From: Brachycybe producta
Lineage: Eukaryota > Arthropoda > Diplopoda > Playtdesmida > Andrognathidae
NCBI GenBank assembly: GCA_036925085.1
Contig: JAUPFP010000011.1
Coordinates: forward strand, 4,555,628 to 4,619,627
Length of the DNA stretch: 64,000 nt
Direction: 5' to 3'
The notes under the pieces are model-generated. The model was not told the origin of the DNA and did no database searches. It worked only from the letters and a program-made list of their open reading frames with translations. The position numbers and the translations under genes are program-made. Position 1 is the first letter of the stretch, and each line of letters opens with the position of its first letter. This document shows, in pieces, positions 52,425 through 63,718 of the stretch.

Positions 52425-52821
52425 ATCTTTTCTCACCTAGAAAGTTTGTGTGTTTGTCCGTCACGCTAAAACCTCATGAACCGCAGCGAAGTGAAATTTG
52501 CCTCAGTTGTAGTGCTGACAATTTCTAGGCTAACAGTGCTACTTTCAGCTTAATACGTTAAGTCGTTCCCGAGTTATGAGAATTTGAAGAGCAAAGTAAG
52601 TCAGTCATAATTTTGTCAGGGGTTTACTTCCTGGAGGAGTAACTTTTTTTACCGTTCTCTACGTATGGCCACCGTGACCAGTTTTGACCACGGTCAGCCC
52701 ACTTCTGCCCACGGTTGGCCGGAAGTGGGCCCGGGGTTGCCGACCACTTTTTCGACGGTCGACGGTCGACGCTTTTTCGACCATAAAATTAGAAGAGTAG
52801 GTTTTATATTCTTTTAATTCA

Positions 52822-53376
52822 CTAGTGGGGTAACCCGTCCTAAATGACGGGAGCGAAATTCACAGGCAATTGTGCCCAGCATTAGAATTGTTTTTCCTCC
52901 GCCCTTTTATGACGTCATACCGTGTAACAAACCAATTAGAAATTGATGACGTTCATAAAAGGGCTAAGCAAAAGAAATTCTAATGTTGGGTATAATTGCC
53001 TGTGATAAACTGTAGTTTAATTTTGCTACTATTATCCCCTCCCCTTTTTATATTTAAAAGGGAGAATGAATTTTTCATTTTCTCTGGTGTGCGCATGCGC
53101 GGCGTTTGTTTCTTTTTTACTTCCTTCATTTCAATTTCAGTCACTGCTCCCACTTTTTCCCCTCCACGTTTTTCTCTCTCCCCCCTCTACACTTTCCAAC
53201 CTTTTCCCCCTCTCCAATTTAATATCATGGGGTTCTTGGATGGGAAGGGTGCAACATATAGTTGACCTTGAGAAAAAAAAGCGGTTCATTTATTCATTTA
53301 AATTTATATAAATTCCGACATACTTCAAGGTTTGTACAGCGTTAAACACACACACACACATACACAGACCTGGCTT
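52822..53376 (-). mobile_element. Non-autonomous Helitron, copy 6
   Basis: CTAGTGGGGTAACCCGTCCT with hairpin; internal CCAAT/CRE palindrome complete (TATGACGTCATACC at about 52909); CT-rich tract and Pif1-tail remnant; ends near GACCTGG before a (TA)n run. Confidence 0.8.
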
Positions 53377-53408
53377 AAAATATATATATAATTGTTTTAG
53401 TTTCCCGA

Positions 53409-53612
53409 GCGAAACATGGTAGTAAGGCTAGTGAAATTATAAAATTAACCTGTTGTAATCACCTACCATATATACGCTCGTAAAATTTCATTTTTACGGA
53501 ATTTTTTATGTTTTCTTGAGTTAAAAACGTAAAACAAACTTAATGAAATCGCGATAATTATTATTGTATATTTTACTAGCCTTACTACTTGGCTCCGTTC
53601 GGAAAGTAAATC
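53409..53612. repeat. Foldback MITE (GTAGTAAGGCTAGT arms)
   Basis: GTTTCCCGAGCGAAACATGG and TAGTAAGGCTAGTGAAA pair with TTTTACTAGCCTTACTAC and CTCCGTTCGGAAAG. Confidence 0.5.
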
Positions 53613-54177
53613 AATTAATTAAAAGAAATAACTTTTATTGACTTTCATTTTCACTTGTTAAGAAATTCGATCCAATTAGCAAATTCTTCTGCCAGTTCTT
53701 GTCTGAGCCTGACTAAAAATATATTTTTCTAAATTTATTAAAGTATTGAAATTACTTATTTTTACGCTTATCACTTGTGCATTATTGTTGCAACGTCTTT
53801 TTGAAAGAACTTAGTGTGAGCTTTTGACGTTGACTCTATTTTTCTGACCAACTCGTAGATGTTGTTTCCTGCAACTCGTTTCTTCTCTGCATCGCGCGGT
53901 GCCCACACGGAGAAGATTCGAGTCACAGAAAGAGTTGGATGGCGATGGATTGCGATCGTCCTCCTGCATGGGGGTGAAATCTGTGCAGAAGGATGGTGGC
54001 CATCCTATCCTCCGTCGACGCTGATATACATCTTCTCCTCGTTGTGAATACCAATCGAAGATTTTGTAGCTGCATCAGGATCTGTATGCGCTCTTTACCT
54101 TATGGTGTCTCCGGCCTCTGAAGAGAAGTTATTAGTTTTGGAACATAAAGACAACGTGGTTTCTTATTGTAACACTT

Positions 54178-54520
54178 TTATTCATCTTTGTAAAGAAACG
54201 TGAAGATTACAAAGACAAATGTTATTAATCAAAGGTGCGTCCTCATGCCCATGATGTGGTACGGATAAGAATCTACGTAATACAACAAAGTTGAGCAAAA
54301 GACAAGGACGAGGAACAAAGAGGAACATGGTCCTTTTATACCTTGGACCTGTGTACACCTACAAGGTGTAACCAGGTCCAAGTGACCATGGTCCTAAGTG
54401 TATCACTCCGCGTTAGGGTATGAGTCATAGGTGTGAGTTTGAGATGGGAAGGGGACAAGCAAGAGTTGTTTACCCCCCAGGCCATGGTTTTGGTGGTATC
54501 ACAAGTTGCCGGGTGTTACA
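54178..54520 (-). repeat. Solo LTR, 343 bp
   Basis: It runs from TGTAACACTTTTATTCATC to CCGGGTGTTACA. Read on the minus strand it has a TATAAAAG box and a terminal AATAAAAGTGTTACA. TTAT and TTAG flank it, an imperfect 4-bp duplication. It is a relative of 41574-42118. Confidence 0.6.
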
Positions 54521-54837
54521 TTAGCACGATAGAGAGCATAGAGAGTGTAAGTGACGGCTGCGGTTCCAATTATTTGTATTTGTCATGGACATCACTTTTT
54601 GAAATTCTTTGTCATTTTCTTTCTTGAAAGTATATACGTCTACGTTTAACACCGTTTGTAGCACCGTTGACCTAGAAATTTTCAGCGCTACAACACAACT
54701 AAGGCAAATTTCACTTAGCAACGTTAAGTGGTTCGCGAGTTTTTAGCGTGACGGACAAACACAAATTTTCTGTTTTATATTTAAGAAGATAATGTAATAT
54801 TTAATATTATTTCAATTATCTGTGTCTTCTTAATGAA

Positions 54838-54935
54838 TAATATTATTCTTATATGAAGGATTCGAGGGATTCCAGAACCTTTTAGGATTCGGATTCAAGA
54901 ATATTTAGGATTCGTCCCACCTCTACATTTTACCA
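54838..54935. repeat. GGATTCGA hAT-like MITE fragment
   Basis: AGAACCTTTTAGGATTCGGA and ATTTAGGATTCGTC match the right half of 8646-9013. Confidence 0.5.
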
Positions 54936-55107
54936 TTCCCATAAAAATTAAAACATCAAAATTATCTAAGATACAAGCAAGTTGAAGCAACCCCTTTCTC
55001 CGCTCTACATATTAAAAAGTGAGGGGTGATTTTTATACAGGCCGTCGGGGGTAGATGTGCTTCATTTGATTTTGGCGAATAGGAATGCAGTATTTTATTC
55101 TTGCAGC

Positions 55108-55362
55108 ATATCGACTGTGATCTGACAATACCTCCTATATGACATTTTGGTCGAAATTGGTTACTACTAATAGGTTTTTTTTACGCTGGATCGAATGGAA
55201 GAAACCTCTATTGTCAAAAAAAAATTCCGTTAAGTTTAAATATTGCCGGGAAAATTGTAAATCCGCTTGGAGCGCGCTGACATATTAAAACAGTTTTTTG
55301 CTTCTCCTGAAAAGTTATTCCCTATGCAGATGGGAGGTATTGTCATATCACAGTCGATATAA
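55108..55362. repeat. Foldback MITE (ATATCGACTGTGATCTGACA)
   Basis: The 28-bp ends ATATCGACTGTGATCTGACA+ATACCTCC and its inverse GGAGGTAT+TGTCATATCACAGTCGATAT pair with one mismatch. Confidence 0.7.
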
Positions 55363-55394
55363 AACCTGCTCTTCAATATCTAATAACTCGGGAA

Positions 55395-55594
55395 CAGGGC
55401 CGGATTAAGACGAAATTGGGCCTGTTGCAGCAGTGCAAGAACCCCCAAGATATTGCAAAAAACACAGTTAAATTACTAAGTAAACTGTTTAACGTCGTCG
55501 TCTGTTTTCATCTGGGCCTATTTCAGGAATCGGCCTATTTCAGGAATCGGCCTAATGCTGCAGCATCAATAGCACCCACCTTAATCCGGCACTG
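55395..55594. repeat. hAT-type MITE with exact 8-bp duplication CTCGGGAA
   Basis: The 200-bp element starts CAGGGCCGGATTAAGAC and ends CTTAATCCGGCACTG. CTCGGGAA flanks both sides (55387-55394 and 55595-55602). Confidence 0.85.
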
Positions 55595-55607
55595 CTCGGG
55601 AACGACT

Positions 55608-55745
55608 TAACATAGCAAGCTGAAAGTAGCACCGTTGAAATAGAAATCTTGAGCACTACAAGTGAGGCCAAATTTCACTTCGCTACGTGAAGCGGTCCGT
55701 GAGTTTTTAGCGTGACGGACAAACATCCAAACTTTGTGTTTTATG
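55608..55745. repeat. Stand-alone arm of the TTTGTCCGTCACGC element
   Basis: AGCTGAAAGTAGCACCGTTG, GAGGCCAAATTTCACTTCGC and TTTTTAGCGTGACGGACAAA match the right arm at 54640-54775. Confidence 0.6.
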
Positions 55746-56340
55746 TACAAGACAAGATGTACAAGGATATCTACTTTTAGATTGTCGTACATGATTTTCT
55801 CTAAAGGTTGAGAATCTCTGCTGTAATTGACACAGTCTAGATTTTTTATTGTCTTTAGTAATTGTTTTGTTGGTATTATTAATACAATAAAAATGCATAC
55901 TTGCTTATTTCTTTGACATAATTTGGATGGAGATTTAAACACTTATTAGAATTGTTGGCACATGGTCACTTTCAGTTCACTCACCTCCGTATGTCCTACA
56001 GAAGTAAGCATTTGGGTCTTGTAACTAAACTAAGCTGATGTTGTGCCGGCATCATTGCACTGGCTTTGCTTGCAGGAAATCAAAACAAGGCATTCTATAA
56101 TATTTACTTCATTATAGTTAACTGTTGTCCAATGCAAAAGAAGTATAGCAGCCACCAAGGCCATCCAGGGATGGTTAAGGAAAGTGATCCAATTGCAGTA
56201 TTTACATCCCACTGTCCCGAAAATAATGGACATCACTGATTACTGCATTTTAAAGTGTCACTGCAGTGAGGCTTGTTACATAGCACTACTTATCGGGCTA
56301 CAAGTGTCGATGTATGTCCTGCTATGCATGCTCCACTCCT
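55746..56340. other. Stretch with nothing recognised
   Basis: AT-rich intergenic sequence without supported coding frame or repeat boundary. Confidence 0.35.
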
Positions 56341-56349
56341 AATGTATTG

Positions 56350-56450
56350 GATATAGACATTTACCCTAAAGACAGTTGCCCTAAAGACATTTGCCCTAAA
56401 ACCATTTGCCCTAAAACCATTTGCCCTAAAAACCATTTGACCTAAAGACT
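56350..56450. repeat. Minisatellite, (TTTGCCCTAAAACCA)n, about 6 units
   Basis: Units TTTACCCTAAAGACAG, TTGCCCTAAAGACAT, TTGCCCTAAAACCAT (x2-3) and TTGACCTAAAGAC follow each other. The CCCTAAA word is coincidental, not a telomere array. Confidence 0.75.
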
Positions 56451-56756
56451 CCATTGAGTATGCGCTCATGAGCAAAACAGCCATTAAATTACTCGTAAAA
56501 ATACCTAAAAATAATTTTAAAAAACTACAATTAAACCAAACTGAAGCCAACACATTGGTGCACGTGCTGATTTTTTTCTGTTTTTTTTTTTTAATTAGTT
56601 TTACGAGCATTTTAATAGATGTTTTTTTTTCTTATTTTGGCATACTCAATGGAGTTTAACATAAAAGAGTTAGAAATTAGCGATTTTGAAATAGTTTTTA
56701 AAAATATAACCGCACTTACCAATTTGTTGTCATTCTGTCACTCGATCAGCATATAT
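56446..56756. repeat. TTAA MITE family 1, partial copy F1 (target of F2)
   Basis: It runs from ACTCCATTGAGTATGCGCTC to CACTCGATCAGCATATAT, a half copy whose internal TTAA is the insertion point of the next, complete copy. Confidence 0.72.
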
Positions 56757-57565
56757 TTAAGAGGCTACATCACAAAATTACTTCGAAAAATCTCCGCAAA
56801 GAGTGCTAGCATCGTTTTTCTATTGCGCCCATAGACCCAATTTTAAATAAGAATTGTTAATTTTTAAAATACACAGTCGCGGCAATGTGTTTATTTTTCA
56901 TATTTAAAGTTGTCCAATGTTAAATTGTTAAGTTTTCAAGGTGAAATGTGCACCTTAAATATATGCTGATTGAATGATAGAATGACAAAAAATTGGTAAG
57001 TGCGGTTACATTTTTAAAAACTATTTCAAAATCGCGAATTTCTAACTCTTATGTTAACCTCCATTGAGTATGACCAAATAAGAAAAAATATCCATTAAAA
57101 TGTTCGTAAAAATACTGAAAAATAATTTTTAAAAAAATAGAACAAAAATCAACACATGCGTCTATGTGTTGCTTCACTGTGGTTTAATTGTGTTTTTTTA
57201 TTTTAAAAAATATTTTTATGTATTTTCACAAGCATTTTAATGGATTTTTTTTTTGCTTATGAGCGCATACTCAATGGAGTTTAACATACGAGTTAGAAAT
57301 TCGCGATTTTGAAATAGTTTTTAAAAATATAACCGCACTTACCAATTTTTTGTCATTCTGTCACTCGATCAGCATTATATTTAAGATGCACATTGCACTT
57401 TGAAAACATAATATTGGACAACTTTAAATATGAAAAATAAACATATTGCCGCTGCGACTGTGTATTTTAAAAATTAACATTTTTAAAATGGGCTCAATAG
57501 AAAAACGATGCTAGCGCTTTTTGACAGGAGATTTTTCGAAGTAATTTTGTGATGTAGTCTCTTAA
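56757..57565. repeat. TTAA MITE family 1, copy F2
   Basis: Complete, from TTAAGAGGCTACATCACAAAA to TTTTGTGATGTAGTCTCTTAA, with mirrored body. Confidence 0.82.
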
Positions 57566-57619
57566 GGATGCAAATACTGGAAATTAAATTTGTTTAAAAA
57601 ACAACTTGAACTTCTGTTG

Positions 57620-57690
57620 TTTCCCTCTGCCATATGCCTATTCCTCTGCCATAGGCCTATTTGGTTGCTAGCAGAGTACTTTTTGTAATT
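57620..57690 (+). repeat. LINE 3' tail fragment
   Basis: GCCATAGGCCTATTTGGTTG, then CTAGCAGAGTACTTTTTGTAATTA, as in the LINE 3' UTR at 31159 (inverted). Confidence 0.6.
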
Positions 57691-58786
57691 ATTTTAATTT
57701 ATCTTTTATATCGATATCTTTTTGGTAATAATTAATAAAAAAAAATATGAATACTTTAAATCACTTAATTCTGTGAGCCACACACATGTTAGGGGCATAA
57801 CAGTATTAGCTAATAATTTTTCGTTCGTAATAATAGCGTTGGAATCGCCCCCTTCCCCTATAAAAGTATCCTGCAGGCGTCACTGCCACCATGCCTGCTT
57901 GCATGTATTTGATGATATTTTCTAAAATTTAGTCTGCAACTCTGCAATCACTTGCTCTCCCTCTCTCCTCATGAAACAATTCGTTGGGGGGGAGGTATCT
58001 GTTTTTTTTGTTCTGATAGAAACAATCTATAGAAGCCAAAAGTATAAATTATTAACATGCAAATATTTCATAATTAAAAAATAGTATAGCATATATAATT
58101 GTCAAATTTCTGATTTTAAAATTTCAATTTAATTAACATGTTTTCAAATTATTTCGTTAATTGTTTAATTTCTTACCTTTGTCATAAGATTCTAAGAACA
58201 CAAACAATAACTTTTGAGCTGAAAAATACAACTTGTTGCTAGATCTATATGATAAAAAATTTAGTTCATTTTTCTCTCTTTCTCTCTCTCTCTCTTTCTG
58301 CAAAGTCTACTTGTTGAAAGTTGAAACATACTTTTTTATTTTTTTTTTGATAAAGTATCTTTTGTTTATCAAATAAATTTGAAGAGACACTTGGGTCCTA
58401 TTTAAAGTGCCACCAATGAAAATCATTTGATTAGATTTTATCCTACACGTGTTTTTTTTTGTTTTGTTTTTCTGACGCACATTCGGGTTTTGAATTCTGA
58501 TTGGTTCATTTTTGTTTGCATTTGAGTGTGTGTTAAGTCTATCATTAGGAGGAGCTCTCTCTCTCTCTCTCTCTTTCTGTACATTCCAGAAATAGGTATA
58601 ATGTTCTGTTGCAACTTAATATTATCCTGAAGGCTATATTTTGTCACCCTATATCTACCTGTGTGTATGTATACAGTTAAACGTGGGAGACTATTCTACA
58701 CTTTATAATATTACTTTCAATATTGAGATAAGTGGTGGGTGATCAACCTTTTTTTCCTGCTTTTATTACGTGGGTCACAAATATGC
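57691..58786. other. AT-rich stretch with CT microsatellites
   Basis: It contains (CT)n at about 58272-58300 and about 58555-58575. No gene or known repeat recognised. Confidence 0.4.
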
Positions 58787-59503
58787 TTAAGAGGCTACAT
58801 CACAAAATTACTTCGAAAAATCTACTAGCATCGTTTTCTATTTGAGCCCATAGACCCTATATGTTAAAGATAAAATATTTATTTTTAAAATACACAGTTG
58901 CGGCAATTGTTTATTTTTCATATTTAAAGTTGTCCAATATTAAGTTTTCAAAATGCAATGTGCGCCTTAAATATATGCTGATATAGTGATAAAATGACAA
59001 AAAATTAGTAAGTGCGGTTATATTTAAAAAAAAAACTATTTCAAAATCTCGAATTTCTAATTATGTTAAACTCCATTGAGTACGTGCTTGTAAGCAAAAA
59101 AAAAAACATCCATGAAAATGCTCGTAAAAATGCCTAAAAATAATTTTTAAAAAAACAGTACTATTAAATCACATTGAAGCCAACACAATGGCGCGCGTGC
59201 TAATTTTTTTCATCTGGATTTTACGGATTTTTATAAGCATTTTAATGGATGTTTTTTTTTCTTATTTCTACGTAATCAATGGAATTTAACATAAAAGTTA
59301 GAAATTCGCGATTTTGAAATAAGTTTTTTAAAAATATAACCGCACTTACCAATTTTTTTGTCATTGAATACTTAATATTAGACAACTTTAAATATGAAAA
59401 ATAAACATATTACCGCCGCGACTGGTGTATTTTATAAATTAACATTTTTTTCCCCGCCCTTTGTGGATATTTTTCGAAGTAATTTTGTGATGTAGCCTCT
59501 TAA
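58787..59503. repeat. TTAA MITE family 1, copy G
   Basis: From TTAAGAGGCTACATCACAAAA to TTTTGTGATGTAGCCTCTTAA, with mirrored body. The end pairing is nearly perfect. Confidence 0.83.
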
Positions 59504-59855
59504 ACAACAAACATAATAAATCCGTAAAATAAAAGAATACTAAATGTATAATCATGTAACATTATAATTTAGCAGTTTTTTTAACAATTTTAAGTAATTT
59601 TTTCTATTTCTTTTAAAAGATTATTTTAACAGAAATTCAATTATAAAGAAGTACGGATATTACGTCTGATTATTTTTATTATTTGATTATTTTAAGATGG
59701 TTTATAAACAGCTGATTTCTTTCTTAACTCTGCATTTTTGAGGAGCAATTGAAAGTGTGTTACAAACTAGAAGGGTAGCTCAATCACGTAATAATATTTT
59801 CATGTTGATATAAATTATAATATCTTTTAAAATAAACATTTTATGGACAAGAATT

Positions 59856-60735
59856 TAAGAGCCTAGATCCACGTCCATCTTGTTGTTTTGAGCAGACTAT
59901 ATGGTGTTACTAAAACTGCAAGAAATCGCCTCACAATCGCTCAATTAAAATACAGTAAAGCGCAAAATGCATTAAAAAGTATTGTTTTTTAATTGCTCGA
60001 TTTATATAATTTTTTGAAAAGGTCCTTCTATTTTTAAACAAGGTTCAAAATCGTTCGTTTTTTAACCCCATGTTAAATCACATTGGATAAAAACCCGTCC
60101 CACAAACATTTGAAAAACTCTCGTTAAAAACGATTTAGAACAATAACAAAAAAGTTCGCATGTGCTTTCATGTATTGGCTTCACGATGTTTCCTTTTTAT
60201 AAATTTTGAAAAAGTCCTATTTTTTTTATAACGTTTAAAAAAATCGTACATTTTTTTAACTCCATGTTAAGTCCCATAGGAGCAAAAAACCGTCCAACAA
60301 ACGTTAGAAGAACTCTCATTAAAATGATTTAGAACAACCAAAAAAATTAGCACGTACTTACACGTGTTTATTGCCTTCACGATAATTCTTTTTCTGAAAT
60401 TCTGAAAGGTCCTTCTATTTTTAAACAAGGTTAAAAATCAATCGTTTTTTAAACTCCGTGTTAAGTCCCATAGGACCAAAAAACCGTCACCCAAACACTT
60501 AGAACAATCACATAAAAATTAGCACGTGCATTAATCTATTGGCTTCACGATGTTTTCTTCTTATAAGCTTAGCACACGAAATTATTTTTCTATTAATTAT
60601 TATGTGACTTGAAACCTGGTGATAAAACGTTAAAAAAACTGTTTTTCAATCAAAAACGATTGCATTACTCGGATTATTCGGATTACGCGATTATTCGGAG
60701 AAATTTTGAACTAAACGCTGTATCTAGGCTCTTAA
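59856..60735. repeat. TTAA MITE family 2, copy 3
   Basis: From TTAAGAGCCTAGATCCACGT to CTGTATCTAGGCTCTTAA. It has the three- to four-fold TTAAGTCCCATAGGA-type inner repeats. Confidence 0.8.
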
Positions 60736-60848
60736 AAAAAGTTGCAAACGACATAAAAAGCTAAATTTGAAAGATATACCAACATGAAAAACACTTTCTA
60801 GTTTCTCTTAATTGTTTGAGTGGCGTTTACACTTTAAAAATGTTTTCT

Positions 60849-60854
60849 TTTATT
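60849..60854 (-). promoter_or_regulatory. Candidate poly(A) signal for the minus-strand gene at 60984-61030
   Basis: AATAAA on the minus strand about 130 nt beyond the TAG stop of the candidate last exon. Confidence 0.35.
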
Positions 60855-60983
60855 GCACGTTTTTTTAAGTGTTCTTTTAATATTTTTAAAAAGATATTAT
60901 ATTAAAAAATACACAAAACTCATTCTTACCATTCTACAAACATACTTTTAATGTTTTTTTAAAGAAGTTCCTTGAAAAGATTT

Positions 60984-61030
60984 TCTGCCTAGATAACATA
61001 CAGTTTGGTTCCTTCTGGTGTGACTTTCCA
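60984..61030 (-). CDS. Candidate last coding exon of an unrecognised gene (IWKVTPEGTKLYVI)
   Basis: Reading leftward, TTTTTTTTGCTTTCAACAG is a strong acceptor, followed by an open frame IWKVTPEGTKLYVI and a TAG stop. A possible upstream exon ends at about 63726 (YTKPDIEV, donor GAAGTG|GTAAGC) and would join in phase 0. The 2.7-kb intron between them is MITE-filled. I do not recognise the protein. The rest of the gene would lie beyond the right edge. Confidence 0.35.
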
Positions 61031-61039
61031 TATCTGTTG

Positions 61040-62745
61040 AAAGCAAAAAAAATTCGAATTATTAACTGATAACGTTGCAGATGTTTCACTGTGATTTTTG
61101 ATGAAAAAACCTTTTATAAAACATTTTATGAAAATATAATATAGTTCATTCCACATTAGTAAAATTAGAAAAAACTGACGACCTGGAACATTTTAGATCA
61201 GTTGTTTTTGTTACACGGTATTTTTACAGCAGTGACCATATACCACAAATGTGTTCTGGACACAATAGAAACTTGTTTGATTTTGAAAATATAGCAGAAT
61301 GTAACACTGATTTCCTGTATCCAATAAAACTCATTTTCCCCCAAAAAGTGTTGTTTTGAGTTGTGCCACTGTTTTAGCCGAGGTGCGATATATGAAATAT
61401 TAAAAAGACCTGGTGTGACTCGTGGGCCAACGGTTGTACAATTGGTCCTGATAGGTAAAACACTTGACAGCAAACAAAACATGCACCTGTTGTAAATCAC
61501 TTTAGAAACATGTCACACATAATATAGGCCTACAAGATAAAAGCATGCAAACACACAAGCAATTTAGACAAGACTTTTATGTTGTTTAAATCAAGACAAG
61601 GAGCAAATACATACAACTGAAGACGGGGGGGGGGGGGGGGGGGAGAGCAACAATGCGTTCAATTTATATTATGAAGGTTATTTTTTTTAATTTGATAAAA
61701 AAATGCATTTATATAATTTATATTAAAAAAAATTGCTCTACCAGTGGCGTAGCCAAAGGGGGGAGGTGTCCAGGGGTCCGGACCCCCCCCCCCTCGAGAC
61801 ACTATAGACATGTACATGCCAAAAAGAGCTGTGTTTATATTTGATAGTTTTTTCTCGGTCTTTTTTCTTTCTTTCTCTCTCTCTCTCTCTTTCTCTCTTG
61901 TCTCTTAACCTGTACCTTCAGAACTCATTTTGACCAACCACCATATTAGATGCTCAACTAAGCGACGTTTCAGCTAGTCGCCAACTACAGCGTGCAGCGC
62001 CATGCCGCCCCAAACCACCATGTGGAACATTCCATCCGAGATCCTTCCATATACTGTATATACACCACCACAACTCCACCACTTATTGAAGACAACTTAA
62101 ACGCTCACGCTTCACCATACAAGTGAACACGTGTTGTTGTTTACAACAAAGTATGCTGGCAAATGAAGACACCTAAGTGGTGTCTGAATGTCACATTGGA
62201 GGGAAGATGGCCCGGGACACCATGATAAGTGCAGTGTCACACACTATAATAAAGTTTTGATGTTTTTGGACCCCTAAACTGGGGTTCCAGGCTTGTGCCT
62301 AGGCTGAAAATCTCCACTTTCTGTGTCATCATGTGGCCAATCATTGAAAAACAAATGATGCAAACTTGTTCCGAGGTTAAATTAAAAATGGATGGTTTTT
62401 GGCATTGCTTATACTGAAATACATTTAAACTGTAACATTACATAAGGTGTATCCTAATACCTAGTATACACCTGATAATTTAAATGCATTTAAATAATAA
62501 ATGTGTTCTACAGAGCCCTGTGATAGCCCTGTGTTATTCAGTTAATACTCTGAAAATATTGAGTTAATACTTAACTATAATATATAAACTATTGACAAAA
62601 TATTGATTTACTATTTCAATTTAAAATATTAACAATAAAGTCAATTTTTATTTGGTTCATGTCCTTAACTGGATTCCGTATAATTCACCTAAACACATTT
62701 AATTTGAATTCATTTAACTCATGTGTATACATTGTACAAGGTATT
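61040..62745. other. Stretch without recognised genes; hAT-like end and poly-G run
   Basis: A run of about 17 G lies at 61626-61643, CAGTGGCGTAGCCAAAGGGG (a hAT end similar to 48248) at about 61742, and (CT)n at about 61870-61895. The minus frame near 61198-61500 has no recognisable family. Confidence 0.4.
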
Positions 62746-63158
62746 AAACATTAAAATGCTCGTAAAATACCTAACAATAATTTTAGAAAATCACTATTAA
62801 ACCACAGTGAACGCACGTGCTAATTTTTTTCTGCTTTTTAGAAATTATTTTACGGATTTTTAAGTGCATTTTAATGGATGTTTTTTTTTCTTGTTTGGGC
62901 GTACTCAATGAAGTTCAACATAATAGTTAGAAATTCGCGATTTTGAAATAGTTTTTAAAAATATAACAGCACTTACCAATTTTTTGTCATTCTATCACTT
63001 GATTAGCATATATTTAAGGTGCACAACTGCACTTTGAAAACTTAATATTGGACAACTTTAAATATGAAAAATAAACATTGCCGCGACTGTGTATTTTATT
63101 AATTAACATTTTTTCCCGCCCTTTGTGGATATTTTTCGAAGTAATTTTGTGATGTAGC
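62746..63158. repeat. TTAA MITE family 1, copy H (left-truncated)
   Basis: It starts inside the left arm at ATTAAAATGCTCGTAAAATA and runs to AATTTTGTGATGTAGC. Confidence 0.75.
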
Positions 63159-63189
63159 ATGATGTAGAAAAATATTTTCAGGATGTAAT

Positions 63190-63718
63190 CTTATAAAAAG
63201 GAAACATTGAAATAGATTAATACACGTGCTCATCTTTTTGTTATTGTTCTAAGTCGTCTTGGTTCTATGGGATTTAATATGAAGTTGAAAAAACGTAAGA
63301 TTTTAAATGTTATTTAAAATTAGAAGGACCTTTCAAAATTTAGAAAAAAAGGAATCACGCTGAAGGCAATAAACACATGTAAGTACATGCTAATTGTTTT
63401 ATTGCTCTAAATCATTTTTAATGAGAGTTCTTCTAACGTTTATGGGACGAATTTTTGGTCCTATGGGACTTAACATGGAGTTTAAAAAAACGTACGATTT
63501 TAAACGTTATTAAAAAAAATAGAAGGACATTTTCAAAATTTATATAAAGCGAGCATGTAAAGAACAATACTTTTTATTGCATTTTGCGCTTTACTGTATT
63601 TTAATTGAGCGATTGTGAGACTATTTCTTGCAAGTTTATTAACACCATATGGTAACACTCGATTGTCTCGTTGTCGTCTGCTCAAAACAACAAGATGGAG
63701 TTGTATCTAGGCTCTTAA
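63190..63718. repeat. TTAA MITE family 2, copy 4 (inverted, truncated)
   Basis: Inverted copy ending GATGGAGTTGTATCTAGGCTCTTAA, with TTAACATGGAGTTTAAAAAA and TTGAGCGATTGTGAGAC. Its right end abuts a candidate splice donor at 63725. Confidence 0.75.

Larger units (their letters stand above)
52436..54775. repeat. Large inverted-repeat element (TTTGTCCGTCACGC arms) with nested insertions
   Basis: Left arm: GTGTTTGTCCGTCACGCTAA, then AAGTGAAATTTGCCTCAGTT and GTGCTACTTTCAGC. Right arm (54640-54775): AGGCAAATTTCACTTAGCAA and TTAGCGTGACGGACAAACAC. A Helitron (52822-53376), a foldback (53409-53612) and a solo LTR (54178-54520) lie between. A third arm stands alone at 55608-55745. Confidence 0.6.

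Noticed and set aside
56350-56450. CCCTAAA repeats as an interstitial telomere
   Set aside because: The unit is about 15 bp with TTTG and ACCA between. A telomere array would be uninterrupted, and animal telomeres are usually TTAGGG or TTAGG.
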